Assembly (NCBI GenBank): GCA_001557505.1
Contig: LSAX01000004.1
Span: forward strand, 3,844,001 to 3,908,000
Direction of reading: 5' to 3'
DNA: 64,000 nt
Source of the DNA: Reticulascus tulasneorum
Taxonomy: Eukaryota > Ascomycota > Sordariomycetes > Glomerellales > Reticulascaceae
Position numbers and translations under genes: made by a program. The notes under the pieces are model-generated. The model saw only the letters and a list, made by a program, of their open reading frames with translations, had not been told where the DNA came from and searched no databases. Positions 44,755 through 57,353 of the stretch are shown in pieces (positions within the stretch are counted from its first letter, which is position 1; the number at the start of each line of letters is the position of its first letter).

Positions 44755-45982
44755 TTTCGCATCGTCACGATCCGCTGGGAAGCGTGCTGCCGGAGAAGAG
44801 GCTTTCTGACGCTTTTTATATAGTCAATTGCGCAATCGTTTGTACGAATAGCACACGACCTCTGAGATCTCGGCAGTCTGACACATAGAGGCTGTGGTTG
44901 TCACATTGCCCAGGCCATCTTGAAGGCTAGCCAAGGAGAGCCAGAGGAAAGCCATCAGTCCCCCATCCATCATGTGGACTCTACGAAGCAGCCAACAGTG
45001 ATGTGGCCAAGCGCGCCAAGCGCGCCAAGAGCGCCGATGCGCCAAACCAGTCACAACCATTGGCGGGCCAAGAAGTGGAAGAGAAGATGGCTTCTCGGCC
45101 TGCTGATATCCTTATCTCCACAAGTATGGCACCACTCTCTGGGCAAGCTTGGCTCCCTACAAAGATGGCCATTTTTTCTTGGCGTGGTGGTGACCCAGCC
45201 ATTTGTAGCCCCAGCGAGGCATGAAGGATCACTTATACTGAACGATGCAACGGGCCGACCGGTCGGGACAGTGTGCCAATCAACGGAATACAGGAAAGAA
45301 ATGCTCAACGAGATACATATTACTGCAGAACCCATACAGCTGCTCGCAGAATCCAGACGTGTTTGCAAGAAAGGAACTTGGATACGATCAATCGCGAAGA
45401 GCACTTGATCCCGAATTCATGGATTCCAGGCACAGGACCCTGTGCGAGCTGTTAATGAGGGAATTAATGAGTGCAAGCATGATCAGCAAGTTGCCTGGCC
45501 CGAGACATGGCTGATTGTGGCTTGCTATATATCGTGGAGATCGAAGAGCATGTTTTTGGAAGTTGAAGAGAACTCATTACGTAGTAACAGGAAATATAAA
45601 ATGGCTGTTGTTGATACTAATACCAGGCTAGTCATCAGCTCTGGTCCCGAAAGGATGCCGCCCAGCCTTCATGGGACGCCACTTTGCTCAGGCCCAGAGA
45701 TCTTAGGCTGCCCAGACCGCACAACACTGTAAGCCAAGACTTCAGCATGCCTATCACATCCATCGTTGTACGGTAGTCGGCGATTGCGTGCTCCGACCAA
45801 TTCATTTCATCATATCGCCCTGGCATCAGATTCGATTTTACGCTCGAAATGAGAGATTTGGCAGACTTCAGGACGGTCATAAAGAGAGCCAACTCTCCGG
45901 CTAATATTGGGACTCACTCAGGTGGAATTCTTCAGCTGAAATCCACACTGCACTGAATTGCAACCCACACCAATCAGCAACA
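44755..45982. other. Intergenic region between divergent genes
   Basis: Holds a small GCGCCAAGC tandem repeat at 45005-45042. A minus-strand frame at 45635-45892 (SLISSVKSNLMPGRYDEMNW) could be a scrap of a regulator gene but cannot be extended. Otherwise presumed promoter sequence. Confidence 0.45.
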
Positions 45983-47837
45983 ATGTCTAACTACGACAGC
46001 AAGTCGCCGGAGGTGCATCCGCTTCCTGGGGACGATGAAGAGCCTCTTACGCTAGTGCGCGACTGGTCGGTTGAGGAGGAGGCCAAGGCGAAGCGAAAGT
46101 AAGTCAGCACGTGACTCCGAATCTCTTGGAGAGTCATCCACTAACACACATCCGCGCTATGTAGGTTGGACTTTGTCATCATGCCCCTTCTCACACTTGG
46201 GTTTTTCTGCCTGCGTACGTCCATGCTATACCCTCTCTGACTTATGCGTATCCTCCCGGTCTAATGCTTCATAGAACTTGACCGAGGCAACATTGCCAAT
46301 GCAATCACGGACAAGTTCATGGACGATGTCGGCATCAGTCAGTTCCAGTTCAACATCGGCCAGCAAATGCTCTCGCTGGGAATCGTGCTCTTTGAAATTC
46401 CTTCCAACATGATTCTCTACCGAGTTGGCCCCGGAAAGTGGCTTACACTGCAGCTATTTCTCTTCGGTACCGTCAGCACGTTCCAAGCTTTCCAGAACAG
46501 TTACAGCTCGTTCATCGCGACCCGTTTCCTTCTAGGAATGACCGAGTCGGGCTTCATTCCGGGTGGCCTGTGGACACTCTCAACTTGGTACACAAGAAGG
46601 GAGACCGCAAAGCGAGTCATGTTCTTCTACTTTGGTAACCAATTCGGCCAAGCCTCTTCAAAACTGCTCGCATACGGTATCCTTCACATGCGAGGTGTTG
46701 AGGGCAAATCCGGCTGGTTCTGGCTGTTCGTTCTCATGGGAGGCTTCACTCTTCTTAGCGGCATCGTCCTCGGACTGTTCTTGCCTGACTCGTTCAAGAA
46801 GCCTCGCAGCACCTTCCTGCCCAACGTGAAGATTTTCACGGATAGGGAGCTGCACATTCTTCAGAGCCGTGTTCTTATCGATGACCCGATGAAGGGCAAG
46901 AAGAAGCGAAGTATTGGTCTGCCCGCGTTCAAGAAGGCCGTAAGTCACCACGATGATTGTGCTCGTATGATTTTGCATTGATTGACTTGTATGTCCGCTA
47001 TTAGTTCTCGAATTGGCGCCTGTGGATCCACTTCTCCATCACGCTGCTCAACAACGGTCCTCAGCGAGCCTTTGACACGTACTCTCCAACGATTGTCAGC
47101 AGCTTTGGTTTCTTTGCCCTCTCGGCCAACGCATTGGCCTCTGTTGGTCTCTTCCTTCAGATCCCAGTATCGTTTGCATTCAGCTATATTTCTGATCATT
47201 AGTAAGTCAAGCCCTGGACAATGACAGAACCTGTCTGACATAGCTGGCAATAGCAATCGACGTGGAGAGACAGTGATAGCTGGTCTGAGCATGCATCTTC
47301 TCGGCTACGTCTTCAACCGTATCTTCACTGAAATCAACCTACGTGGAGTCCGTTACTTTGGAGTGGTGTGGACGCAGACGTTCGGCACGTTTTCGCATCC
47401 ACTCAACATCACCTGGATGTCGCTCACCTGTACCGACTCGGAGGAACGAGCGCTTGCCATGGCAATGTGAGTACTTATCTGTTTCCTACCCTATATCACT
47501 ACTAACACGGCTCGAACACAGGGTAATCATGGGCGCCAATATCGCCGGTATATATGGTGCGCAAATCTTCCGAGCGGATGATAAGCCACGTTATCGCCGA
47601 GGTTTCGGCGGCAACATCGCCATCCTCTCGGTTGCTGTGTTCCTAGCGTCTATGCGATTCGTTGATGAGTTTTTCCTCCGTCGTCGCAAGGCCAGACAGC
47701 TACAAGGCGAGTCTGGAAGCGATCACAACTCGCAAGATGGAGAGAAACTCCCACCGGCTCGGCCCAGCGACGTTCAGCCACCTCCGGTGTTGATTGGGGA
47801 TGGCCTACGGCCTGTCGTGTCAAGCTCAGCTGTCTAA
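45983..47837 (+). CDS. MFS anion:cation symporter, allantoate permease (DAL5) family
   Basis: A 518-residue plasma-membrane carrier of the allantoate/nicotinate/vitamin permease family. Exons: 45983-46098, 46165-46214, 46275-46939, 47005-47201, 47254-47466, 47522-47837. A cytosolic head (DDEEPLTLVRDWSVEEEAKA) precedes KLDFVIMPLLTLGFFCLQLD and the family block RGNIANAITDKFMDDVGI. Other blocks: LFEIPSNMILYRVGPGKW, RFLLGMTESGFIPGGLWTLS, YTRRETAKRVMFFYFGNQFG, and the second-half NITWMSLTCTDSEERALAMAM with VIMGANIAGIYGAQIFRADD. The C-terminus is long and hydrophilic. Members import allantoate, ureidosuccinate, thiamine precursors, pantothenate or small peptides; the substrate here is open. The splice joins all preserve frame. 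Confidence 0.92.
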
Positions 47838-49345
47838 TAATGGTATCGCTAAGATAGACTAGCCGACAAGATGCCATGTTCTCGTGGCTTGACGGCGAGC
47901 ATTGATGTTCCCGGCTTTGGACGAGAACTTGTACTTTCGAATGAGAAATACTTTCGAATGAGAAATATTCTTAATAAAGCCATGTCTTATTGCCTCTCGT
48001 GTATAATATGTCTTGTCGGTAAGTTGTTAGCTTTGATCGGGTTACGAGTACGAAACATCCCGCTGTTCGGTCCGTGGTACGCGAGAGCTCCGTCGAATCT
48101 TCTCAATCAAACCAATATACTGCATACCATGACTTGCTCGCATCTTGATCGCAGAGTGGCTAAGCAACCCAATGGCTGCGTTCTAAAGGTTGATGTTCAT
48201 AGCTTGATGAGGATCATAGATGGTGTATATAGCTGTATTTCATCCAATCGCTGTTCTACAGGAGACTCTGCGTCTCCTACATTCATAAAGACCAGACAGA
48301 ACGAGCATTCCCATTATCAAGCGGACTGTTGCGTCTCCGATATTATGAGAAAGACCATGGCATATGTCTGTGGGACCACCATGTCAGGCCCGTGCTTGCT
48401 TGTCGATGTCTCGTGGCTATGTCCTGATTCGTCACCCCATGTCAATGAAATTCCAGGCCGAACTGAATATGATCGAAACAATAGAGGTCGCCGACGTTGT
48501 TAGCACGTCAAAGAGAATTTGACACTATTTAAAGCGATGTTCTGTCAGCACCAATGGTGACCTACCTCGGTCCCGACTTGTTTTCGGCTGCGGGACAAAT
48601 AGTACTTCCAAGTCTCCATCGCAATGCCACCCAAACCCTGACTCAGCCAGAACAAGTGTATCAAAGATCCATTTTACTCAGGTGGCCGATTCGAAGATAA
48701 ATTTTAAGATGATGCTTACATGAGGCTAACCCCAATAGGCGTTAAATAACTTGATCCACGATTCGAGGACATTTGCAGGGTCCAATCGCGCTACAAACAC
48801 CTAGTTTAGTGGAGAGAGAGTAAGCGCGGGTCCAGCTCGTCTAATGTTCCGGCCTCGGGCTTCTAAAGGTCGTGGAGACTGCTAGGCGAGAAGCGTGACA
48901 AGCTATCTGAGCGTATTCAAGCAAATAATGCTGAACCTCGTTCGACTTTGGAAGCATGCATGTTCGCATACAGGCCGTCCATTCTTAGGATCCACGGCTA
49001 AGCCTAATAGCGCCCTGTGTTCTTTCTCACATCAGCTCATTTGTGGATTAGATAAATTTCAAATACTCTTCGTCGGCTTGCTCTTCACTGTAAAGTCAGT
49101 AGCCATGGGAACGAATCTGGCGCGGTGAGATCCCGACTGCGCTGATTCTGGGTCCCCGATGGACACGGGCTAACTCTAACCAAACTCTCTCTTCTGCTCC
49201 GACTTAGACCTATTTGAAACAAGCCCAATGTGGTCAAACTTCACTTTCAGTATATAAAGGGAGTGCTGGGCACTTCAACATTTACAACTTGCTAAACCAT
49301 TCAATCAAACAGCTTCAGCTTTCAATCCCCAAGCAGCAGTCTAAA
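47838..49345. other. Intergenic region
   Basis: Contains a perfect direct repeat of ACTTTCGAATGAGAAAT at about 47933-47967 and a 210-codon frame (47871-48503) without domain or codon signature, which I treat as chance. The right end holds the promoter of the eight-Cys protein. Confidence 0.5.
49251..49259 (+). promoter_or_regulatory. TATA box of the eight-Cys secreted protein
   Basis: TATATAAAG, a strong consensus, 87-95 bases before the start codon and followed by a CA/CT-rich leader, as in highly expressed fungal genes. Confidence 0.6.
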
Positions 49346-49949
49346 ATGAAGGCCTTCAACATCCTCCCGTTTCTTTTGGCGATCGCCACTGCCACCCCCA
49401 TAGCCTCTACTGTAAAAGATCTCGGGCCACTCGAGAAGAGAGACACAGAGATCATATATCTTGCAAACTGTGAGAATCACGTTCACTGCTGCCGCCCAGA
49501 TGCGTTGTACTCTCAAGTCGTTGTAAGAAAACTGGACGTACTCCAAAGTCAATCAGTATAGATGCTGATTTATACAGTACTACGCCACCAGCGCCGCCTC
49601 GCAAGACAAGTTCTCGGTTCCGGATGGTAATAACAGATGCAATGCTAAGAGTGACAACTATGTTGTCTGGGAAACCGGCTCGCCGCAATGCACCTTCCCC
49701 ACTGGAGTGTCGTTTACTGCGCACATCGACGGTGACGCGCAAAACCGACCTCTGTACAGTTGGTCCGGGTACGGCTATTTTCCACTTTCCGTTTGGAGAT
49801 AATTTTACTAATGCCGCTCTAGATGGGGCAGTAATGGATTCCAAAACTACAACTGCTACCGTGATACGGGTAGAACGATCTTCATCTATTCCCACGACGT
49901 TGAGCAGACCGACAGTTGCAGAAGCATATACTATTGTTTGCCTCAGTAA
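49346..49949 (+). CDS. Secreted eight-cysteine protein, candidate effector
   Basis: A 164-residue precursor. Exons 49346-49522, 49578-49768, 49823-49949. Signal peptide MKAFNILPFLLAIATATP, propeptide ending in a Kex2 site (LGPLEKR), and a mature domain of about 132 residues with eight Cys: one in LANC, two in HVHCC, one each in NNRCNA, SPQCTF, YNCYRD, DSCRS and YYCLPQ. The middle has YVVWETGSPQCTF and ends with the aromatic-rich block WGSNGFQNYNCYRDTGR. No known enzyme motif; I do not recognise a named family. The third exon, which puts the last three Cys in place and stops right after YYCLPQ, is strong support for the model. A strong TATA box suggests high, perhaps stage-specific expression. 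Confidence 0.85.
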
Positions 49950-50762
49950 GGTTCCCGAAAGGTCACTCCTAGAGGTTCCCGACAAGAAACTACCTCTCAA
50001 ATCGCTTAGAAACAATACAAATATGCGCTTCGTCTTCCTGCCTTGAGATCCGGGTTGCCCACTCGCTTTTCATCATGAGTTCCAGTATCACAGTCTAGCT
50101 AAAGCTCCAAGTGAAGAATGTCATTCCACGCCTGCTTCGGGCAGGTATCTCTTGAATCTCTGCCACTGCTCCTTGGAAATCAATTCGATGATCTCATTAT
50201 GCTTTAAGGACGAGAGAAGGTTCTTCATTCTCCTTTCTACTCGCATTATTACAGCGAGATCTAGAGCAGCTTCATATCACAATCCTCAGAACGAAGATGC
50301 TCTAGGATCTTAAAGAAGTCCTTGAAGTTTACAGAGAGCAGTGCCTGTGACAGAATACCGATACCCCCCTTTGATCATGAACTGGTCGCAGTGCACTCAT
50401 ATGATTCAGTTCGGCTCTCATCATAGTGCGTAGCTGTGTTAGATTCGGGTAACAATCAAGTGAAGCACCGACTGCAATCAATTATTGGGGTTCTAGTAAA
50501 CAATCCGACACCAATCTAACTAGAGCCCCTTCCCAGTCATTAATGGGTCGCTCCCTCCACAGCGGGTATATGCTCTCAATGAAAATAAAAGTATGACAGA
50601 GACCAAAAGCCGGCATCGATTATAGATCCATCTTTCTCATTCATCAGACCCCCCAAGCTATCCACCACTGTCTTATAGAGTTCAAATTGCCTCGCCACTG
50701 CATGATGACGAAACCCTGTGCCACCAAGACCCGACTTGTACGAGGCTCTACTTGTCACCCTT
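49950..50762. other. Intergenic region between convergent genes
   Basis: 3' flanks only. No gene or repeat recognised. Confidence 0.6.
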
Positions 50763-53420
50763 CTAAGCCTCGCCCCTTGTCTTCGCGTCGTTCACCGTAT
50801 CGTCTATGAACAATGGGGGACACGTGGCCGACTTTTGGAACAGCAAGTACCTCTTGCACCACCACGGTAAGACCGTGCCCAGATTATAGCTCGCGAATCG
50901 TCGATCTGAGACGGCAAAAACATAGTCTAGCTCCTCGAGCGTCTTCTGCTTCGTCTCGGGCACGAAACAGAAGATGAAAAACAGCGCAACCAGGTTCAGT
51001 CCCGCGTAGAACCCAAACGCCCCTGTCGCTGTCATGGCGATCAGCATACGCGGGAAGGTCAGCGACAGGACGGATGCCCAGAAGTTGTTGGTAGCGACGG
51101 CCCAGGACATGCCCACCTCACGGTGGGAGAGAGGGAAGACTTCGGCGGAGTACATGAAGGGCACAGGACCTTCACCTATTCGTAGGGAAGAAGCGTTAGC
51201 CCAGGAAATCACGGAGCATATCGGGTGTTGTTTCAAAGCATATTGTAAGGAGCATCTCGTGTACTAACCGGGAGAGTAGAACGCAGCGAATAAATAAACG
51301 AAGGTTGCCACCGCTGCGATTCGTGCGGTGCTGTCCTCGACGCCAGGTTCGATCAGATAGCACATACCGGCCACTGTTGAAAGATATCAGCTAAGTGAAG
51401 ACGCATAGGTTGTCAGACGAAGTTCACAAACCCAAAAGTGTCCAGAACATGTTGGGAAAGGTGAAAAGCAGGAGAGCCCGTCTACCGAAGGTATCGATTG
51501 TGTATACTGCAGGCCAAGCAAAGGTGAACTGTACACCATGTCGTGGTCAGCAGGGTATCACACTTCATGTTGAGGAGCTGTGGTATTTTGAGACTTACAT
51601 TGATCAAGCCAAACCCAAAGCTTGCCCACAAGGCTGTGTAATCGCTGATGCCGCTTTGCTTAAATATGGTAGAGCTGTAGAAAGCAATAATGTTGACTAT
51701 TGCGAACGACCTTCGTTAGTTGTGATTCTCAAACAAACTGGATCTGGGACGATCTGGATCATGTATTAGAAAGCACCGCTGATCAATACTTACTTCCGCA
51801 CATCTGCTGGGCAATCATGACAATGCCGGACGCCCAAGTAGCACGTCTGATCCTCGGAATAGTGAAGAGCTCAACAAACCGCGTGAACAGGTTGCTCGTG
51901 GCTTTGAGGCCGGTCTCCTGGACCAGAACATGTTCCTGATCTAGGAGGATCTGGATATAGTACAGATCTCGTGCTGCCTGGAGCGGGGTATTTCTCAACT
52001 TGAGCAGCGACTCCCAGGCCTTCACGTACTTTTTCTTCTTAAGACACCAGCGGGGACTTTCTGGACAGAACCAGGTGCCAAGAACGAGGGGAATGGCCGG
52101 AATGAAGGCCGATGCAAACTGCAGGCGCCATGCGATGACGCCAGTTTTACCAACCGCGAGGTTAGCGCAGGTTCCCAAGAAGATGCCTGATAAGGGGTAG
52201 CCAAAGTTAGTGCCCGTTTTCCCTTTCTGCTGCAACTTGCTCTATCGTGCTTACCGAACGCCGTCCAAAGTTGCCAAGACATGACCAAGCCGCCGCGAAT
52301 TATAGCTGGGGCGGTCTCGGCAGAGAAAATTGGGACTGTTACTTCTTTTAAGCCCATACCAATACCGAGAAGCATTCTGTGAAGTTCTTGTGAGCAAACA
52401 CGGTTCCGCTAGAGTGTATGACATCTCGAAACCTACCGACAAGCCGCGAGCTGGCCCCAGGTCTGCGAAAGACCCATGCCGAACGGAGCGAGTAGAGAAA
52501 AGATGGCGGCGATCCAAATCACTCCGCGACGGCCCAACAGATCGTTCAATGGATCAGAAATCCAGCCCGCACTTTTCGTCGCAGAACAGTCTTGTCAGCA
52601 AGAGCAACTAGGGAAACGGAGAATGGCGGGTGTTCCATCTTACAAAAGCCAGATCGTGATGTAAGGCATGGCATTCACGAAGCCAATGATCCAGCTGTTC
52701 TTTGCGCACTCGCCCTCACTCGCTACGGGACCACAGGATGACCCAGCAGTGTCCGGAATGCCGAGGGCGACGGGGAAAGACAAATTGGCGCCATTTGAGC
52801 CCGTCTGCAGTCAGTCAGAGCTAGATTCCGGGAAAGATGAAAGCACCGAAACTTCAAATCAGAAAGCCTAATTGAAGAGCCAATGTGAGAAAGGAACACT
52901 TCTCATACCTGATCCCAACCCTGAATTGCTGCTGCAACAGAGTTGAGGAAGATGGTGTAGTACAGCGGCCAGGGATGCTTCCACCGACGTGTGACCTCCT
53001 CGCGCAAGGCAATCTTCTCTCCCTCATCGAGTTCTTCCAGATCCTCGAATCCGGCCGGGTTTTGCGCCACCAGGGCGCCTTTCCTCAACAGCGGTAGGAT
53101 ATCCTCAGGCAACCCCTTTTCTTGCTGGAAGAGAGTCACGTTATCGAGCAGCTCAGCCTTGGGGATACCTCGCAGGGGGTTGCGGATTTCTCCCTCGAAA
53201 GCTTGTCCCAGGGCAGCTGCTATGCTCTCCTTGCGCGGCGATACGGCCGTGCCGTCGTCGCCACCGCCATTGGTTCTGTGAGATTGAGTAAGTGAAGTGT
53301 GGGTGGATAATCGGGGCTGAGGAGTTCAGGATTCAGGATCGGAAAATTGGAGTTAACATACGATGCGGCAGCGGTCGCTTCATTGTGGTGAGATGAAACC
53401 TTTTCTTCTTCGCCCGACAT
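50763..53420 (-). CDS. MFS sugar porter, myo-inositol transporter-like
   Basis: A 649-residue sugar-porter family carrier. Ten exons: 53420-53362, 53275-52909, 52804-52644, 52571-52437, 52376-52255, 52186-51794, 51696-51599, 51528-51432, 51373-51269, 51175-50763. A long cytosolic N-terminus contains a family block ([20 protein letters not shown] and [15 protein letters not shown]). Sugar-porter signatures: [15 protein letters not shown] (G-R-R), [40 protein letters not shown] (PESPRW), [31 protein letters not shown], and [20 protein letters not shown] (PMYSAE). The end is [18 protein letters not shown] (PETK). Each join restores the family sequence. The sequence is typical of the fungal group called myo-inositol or quinate-like porters; exact substrate uncertain. 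Confidence 0.93.
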
Positions 53421-54623
53421 GGTAGCAATTGTTCGTTACGAGGACAAGAGACGAGCTCTGCAGGATTACTTGCGGGTGCGAAAGGGAGGGTTGAAGCTCA
53501 GAGCCCGGATCTTGAGGGGTAGATAAGGAAATCAGTTCGATTGCTCCGGTATTTGATGCCCGCAGTTCACCTCATATATCCTGCATCTCTCGTGCCGATG
53601 TCCCCTCCGATCTTACACGGCTTCCGCCCTCCACGCAACACAAAGTGCAATGATCGTCAATGGCTGATCCTGGACTACCCTTGCTCTGACTGGATTGTCT
53701 CTTCACGGCACGGCGTTAATGCGGGGTTCTTGTGGGTCTGTGTGGTTGTATTGCCGAATGCCGCTGTCCTCGCATCAAAGGTATCGTCCAACCGGCGGTT
53801 TTCTTTTTGTTGTTCTGGTGCATTGGGGTATCTCAATCCGGATATCGTCGCATAAGTCAACACCACTCCCGGCACTTTCAAGTGGGGTAAGATGCGACGC
53901 AGTCATATCCTCATGACTGGTCTGACTGTGCTCTGACGTCACGCGCAGCTGTACTCCAATCTCGTCCCCGCAGGATGATAGCTCTCCAAATTCCGACCGT
54001 CTCAAATGAGTGGCCAGGTCGTACTCCCGCAAGTGTTGCTCAGTTAATCTGTAATATACAGGGCAAGTGTGATATAGGCTGGTACACATAACCAACTGCA
54101 GCGAAAATATTTGACCGGCTTTGTCTCTGTGAATTTAGTAAGCCAATCTTCTTACTTGAAGATGAAGCCGCTGTCTGCAAGACTCGGTCCATGCTCGTGT
54201 TGTTGGGTGTCGTTCCATATGCTTTACCCTAACTATTCCAAGATGGAGAATACGAACTGGCAGGCCATAGTTTCCTGTGTTGCGTAGTGGGCGAGTTTTC
54301 AAGGCTTGATAAGGCTATTGTCGTGCTTGAAGATAGGGCTAATACAATGGTACATGTTCACATTCCCGTACACATTTCACCATTTAGAGCTGATGTGTGA
54401 AAAGCGACTGCTTGCTAGTTTGAAGGCCCGAGACTGACTACTACAGAGGACGAGCTTAGTCCGGCGAATCCCAAGTGCTCACCAGTGATATTCCCATGTA
54501 ACAGCAGAAAAGGGGGAACTGTGCGCACCTGTTCCAGCAAAGCGCAAAACCTGTTGACGACGATGATTGACACGAAATTTATCTATGCGCTTGATTCACT
54601 AGAGTACCCTTTGGCGTCTCCCA
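53421..54623. other. Intergenic region
   Basis: Promoter of the sugar porter and 3' flank of the PEBP gene. Short frames only; nothing recognised. Confidence 0.55.
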
Positions 54624-55508
54624 TCATGCCTTCCAACCATCTCCAGCACATGTCATCCAGTTCAGGCCCACCAGCTGCAGACCATGCTTTGCGGCAAACT
54701 CAGCAGGCTTGAAGGAGCGTCTCTGCACAAACTCCTCGCCGCCAACGTCTTCCTTCGTCAAGTCCAGGCCGTGAGGCTCACGGAAGAGAAGAAAAAGATA
54801 GCGATGAGGCTTTGAGCTATATGGCCGCACTTGATTAACATAGGAATGCGGACCTTTCAAGATTGTATGATGACAAGGGATGAGATAGAGAAAGAATACA
54901 AAGGAAAATGAAAAGCATTGATATGACTTACTCATCCTTCGGCGCTGGCCCGAGATATTCAGTTACGGCAGGCTTCGTCTCTGCAACCATGCCCCCACTG
55001 CTCAGTGGTTGCAAACCAGGAAGCACCCAGTGGCGCCAGAAGGCGAACTTGGGGTCATCGGGTGTTGGGGCATCCGGATCGGTCAGGATAAGTGTGTAAG
55101 ATGCACTCGATGATGAGGCGGGCTGATAGAAAATATGTCAGTGCTACTTTTAAGTATAGTATTCTTCCAATACCGAGTCTTCGAGATGCTTTATATCACT
55201 GCACAAGAATCGCCCGTGGTTACCCCGCAAACTCGACGGCTGAAAGATCTAGCCCAGCAAGACCTGCGGTTCCACGGACGATCTGTGCAAATCTCACTCA
55301 CTTCAGCGTTGAATCGTATATCCGGTAGCACACTGCACTCTCTCGCGCGGAAGAAGTTCCCAAGCTCCAGCGACTTGCCGGAAAAGGATACCTCGAGCTT
55401 CGTCGTCGGCTTGAACTGCTCGGGAATCAGGCCTGCAGCCACACCGGGAACAAGGCCAGCTTTGGACAGGGAGTCAGCTACAGCTTGAGAGTGGCTATCG
55501 AGAGCCAT
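54624..55508 (-). CDS. Phosphatidylethanolamine-binding protein (PEBP) family
   Basis: A 196-residue PEBP-fold protein, possibly a protease-Y inhibitor (Tfs1/YLR179C)-like member. Exons 55508-55302, 55122-54932, 54816-54624; introns of 179 and 115 nt are long for the window. Motifs: LIPEQFKPTTKLEVSFSGK, the anion-pocket block YTLILTDPDAPTPDDPKF, WRHWVLPGL, YLGPAPKDD, then SKPHRYLFLLFREPHGLDL and NWMTCAGDGWKA. The pocket residues Asp-Pro-Asp-Ala-Pro and the His of HW are present. Cytosolic; no signal peptide. Members bind phospholipid head groups or inhibit carboxypeptidase Y or Ras signalling; the role here is open. Confidence 0.87.
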
Positions 55509-56249
55509 CGTCTTGGTTTGTTTGGACTTCTGCTTTTGCGATGATGGGATGTCGTCCGTTGTCTAGCGGCAGAATGCGATACATGGCAGGCTGACCGTAA
55601 CGGTGTGAGTGGGTTGAAGAGAGAGATCCATTAATCTGAATCCATCCATCCATGTCACTGGTGGAAAATCAAGCCCGATTTTGTTGGTGGACTTGGCCCC
55701 CACTCTCCCCCGACTGCACAGAATTGAAAACATTGAGAATGCCATCTCAGGACGACTTATTTCATTGGTGTCCTCCAGGCTGTTATATAGATACACCATG
55801 ATTTCAAGGGCAATTGTGACAGACACGGTATACTTTCTTATGATTATCTATCCCTGGACTAGTGGAATTACATAAACACCGTAGTATTCATACAAGTTCT
55901 AGAACCTTTCATGCTCTAAGAGTGAATTTCTGCCCTCCAAAGACTACATTTCCGATACTTGCTACACTCAAACTATGGCCGCAGTCGGTTGTGCTGGTAA
56001 GATAAGGGAAAGCAGATGATTCTGGTTCACAAAGAGAACTAGACTGATTGACATGAAACGATCCTGGTAGATGTAAGTTCAACTCCCGATTGCAGTACAA
56101 GGACAATCTCGAATCACTGTAGACTCGGAGCCAAAATCAAGCTGCGATGAACAGTATAGAGAATATTTACTTCTCCATTCTACTAATATATTCTACAAGC
56201 ACCCGGCGTCAACAGACAACATGCCTAACCCATTTTCGGATCTATCTTC
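55509..56249. other. Intergenic region
   Basis: Promoter side of the PEBP gene, with a short CCAT repeat near 55640. Nothing else recognised. Confidence 0.55.
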
Positions 56250-57353
56250 TTAATCACGTCCCAAGTCCATAACTATTGGCTTTTCATTCCTCTCAAGCCG
56301 CCATTTGTTTGTAGCATAGAGCATGTCTTGACAACCCTCCATGACCCACCCCCACTTCTCTAGGAAAGCAGGCGACACCTCCCACCCGCCTATATCCCAC
56401 GGATCCCCCCAAAGAACCATACCCTGTCGTCGAGAAAGTCCCGGGATCAGGTGCATTGACGGGTCGTCGGTATCGCCAATTTCACCCACCATGTCCGTGC
56501 ACAACTCGTCCTCGTCGTACATTCCAAGGTTTAAAATAAGGTTGTCTCGAACACGAGCAGAGGGGAACAAGTCAATCCAGACAGGGTGCTTGATTGTTGT
56601 TTGAATCAAGGATGGGGCTAGTTGTGGAGGGACATGCAGACCGGGGGTGTTCTCAAAGATGTGAGGTTCGTCGCAAAAGGCAATGGACTCAGTGCCGAGG
56701 ACGAGGATGTTCATAATGAAGCCACGAAAGACGTTATACTTGACCAGCGGCATCAGATGGTCCGACGAAAGTGGAAAGATTTGTTTCGACATCTTTTCAC
56801 TGGCACTCCGAAACCACCTTGCCAAACTGGTCTTGTGAATCTGGGTACGACGGTTGGGAGGCAGCACAGAGTCAGCAGCAAGACGTACGAACTGTTCTGG
56901 TGTGAAAGAAGAGTAAAGATCAAGCAGTACTGGAGACTGAGAGAACTTCTCAACTTGGCCAGATGTGACAGAAGATGACGTTGCTCTGGCATGCAATGAG
57001 TGTTCCAGCTGGATAAGAGCTTGGCCGTCTTGGTGCCGCCTCGCATCATATGTACCTGAGACACATTCTTCCCTGCGGCGTCGCCCTGTGACAGGTTAGG
57101 GATGCACGAGTATAAGGAGCCAAGCCGTCCTCACTGAGCCTTATCGTAAAGCATGCGTTATAGCTCTAACCACATCCGGGGAAGTAAATTGAAGGGACTC
57201 ACGGGTAGCACGTTGGTTTAGGCGATTTTGGCGCCGACGCCTTTCGTACTGATTTGTTGTGCCTCTCCATTCGTCGTCAGAGTCCATGGCCTCCGCATGC
57301 TGGGAGAGCCAATTGAGCTCCACGGGAGGTATGCTTGGTACGTCTGCATCCAT
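56250..57353 (-). CDS. bZIP-type regulator with DUF3425 domain
   Basis: A 328-residue fungal transcription-factor-like protein. Exons 57353-57203 and 57085-56250. Residues 27-60 hold a basic region (DEWRGTTNQYERRRRQNRLN then QRATRRRRREE), interrupted by a 117-nt intron, but a proper leucine heptad does not follow, as is usual in this family. The C-terminal two thirds match DUF3425: LIPGLSRRQ, and the block IKHPVWIDLFPSARVRDNLI near residue 225, ending GWEVSPAFLEKWGWVMEG and LYATNKWRLERN. Many relatives are adjacent to stress or secondary-metabolism genes. Target genes cannot be inferred. Divergent from the SDR gene across about 0.7 kb. Confidence 0.86.

Noticed and set aside
45635..45892. Minus-strand frame resembling a regulator fragment
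   Set aside because: 85 codons with no motif and no neighbouring exon.
47871..48503. Open frame of 210 codons downstream of the permease gene
   Set aside because: No domain, signal peptide or membrane pattern; composition is irregular and it starts right after another gene's stop. Likely chance.
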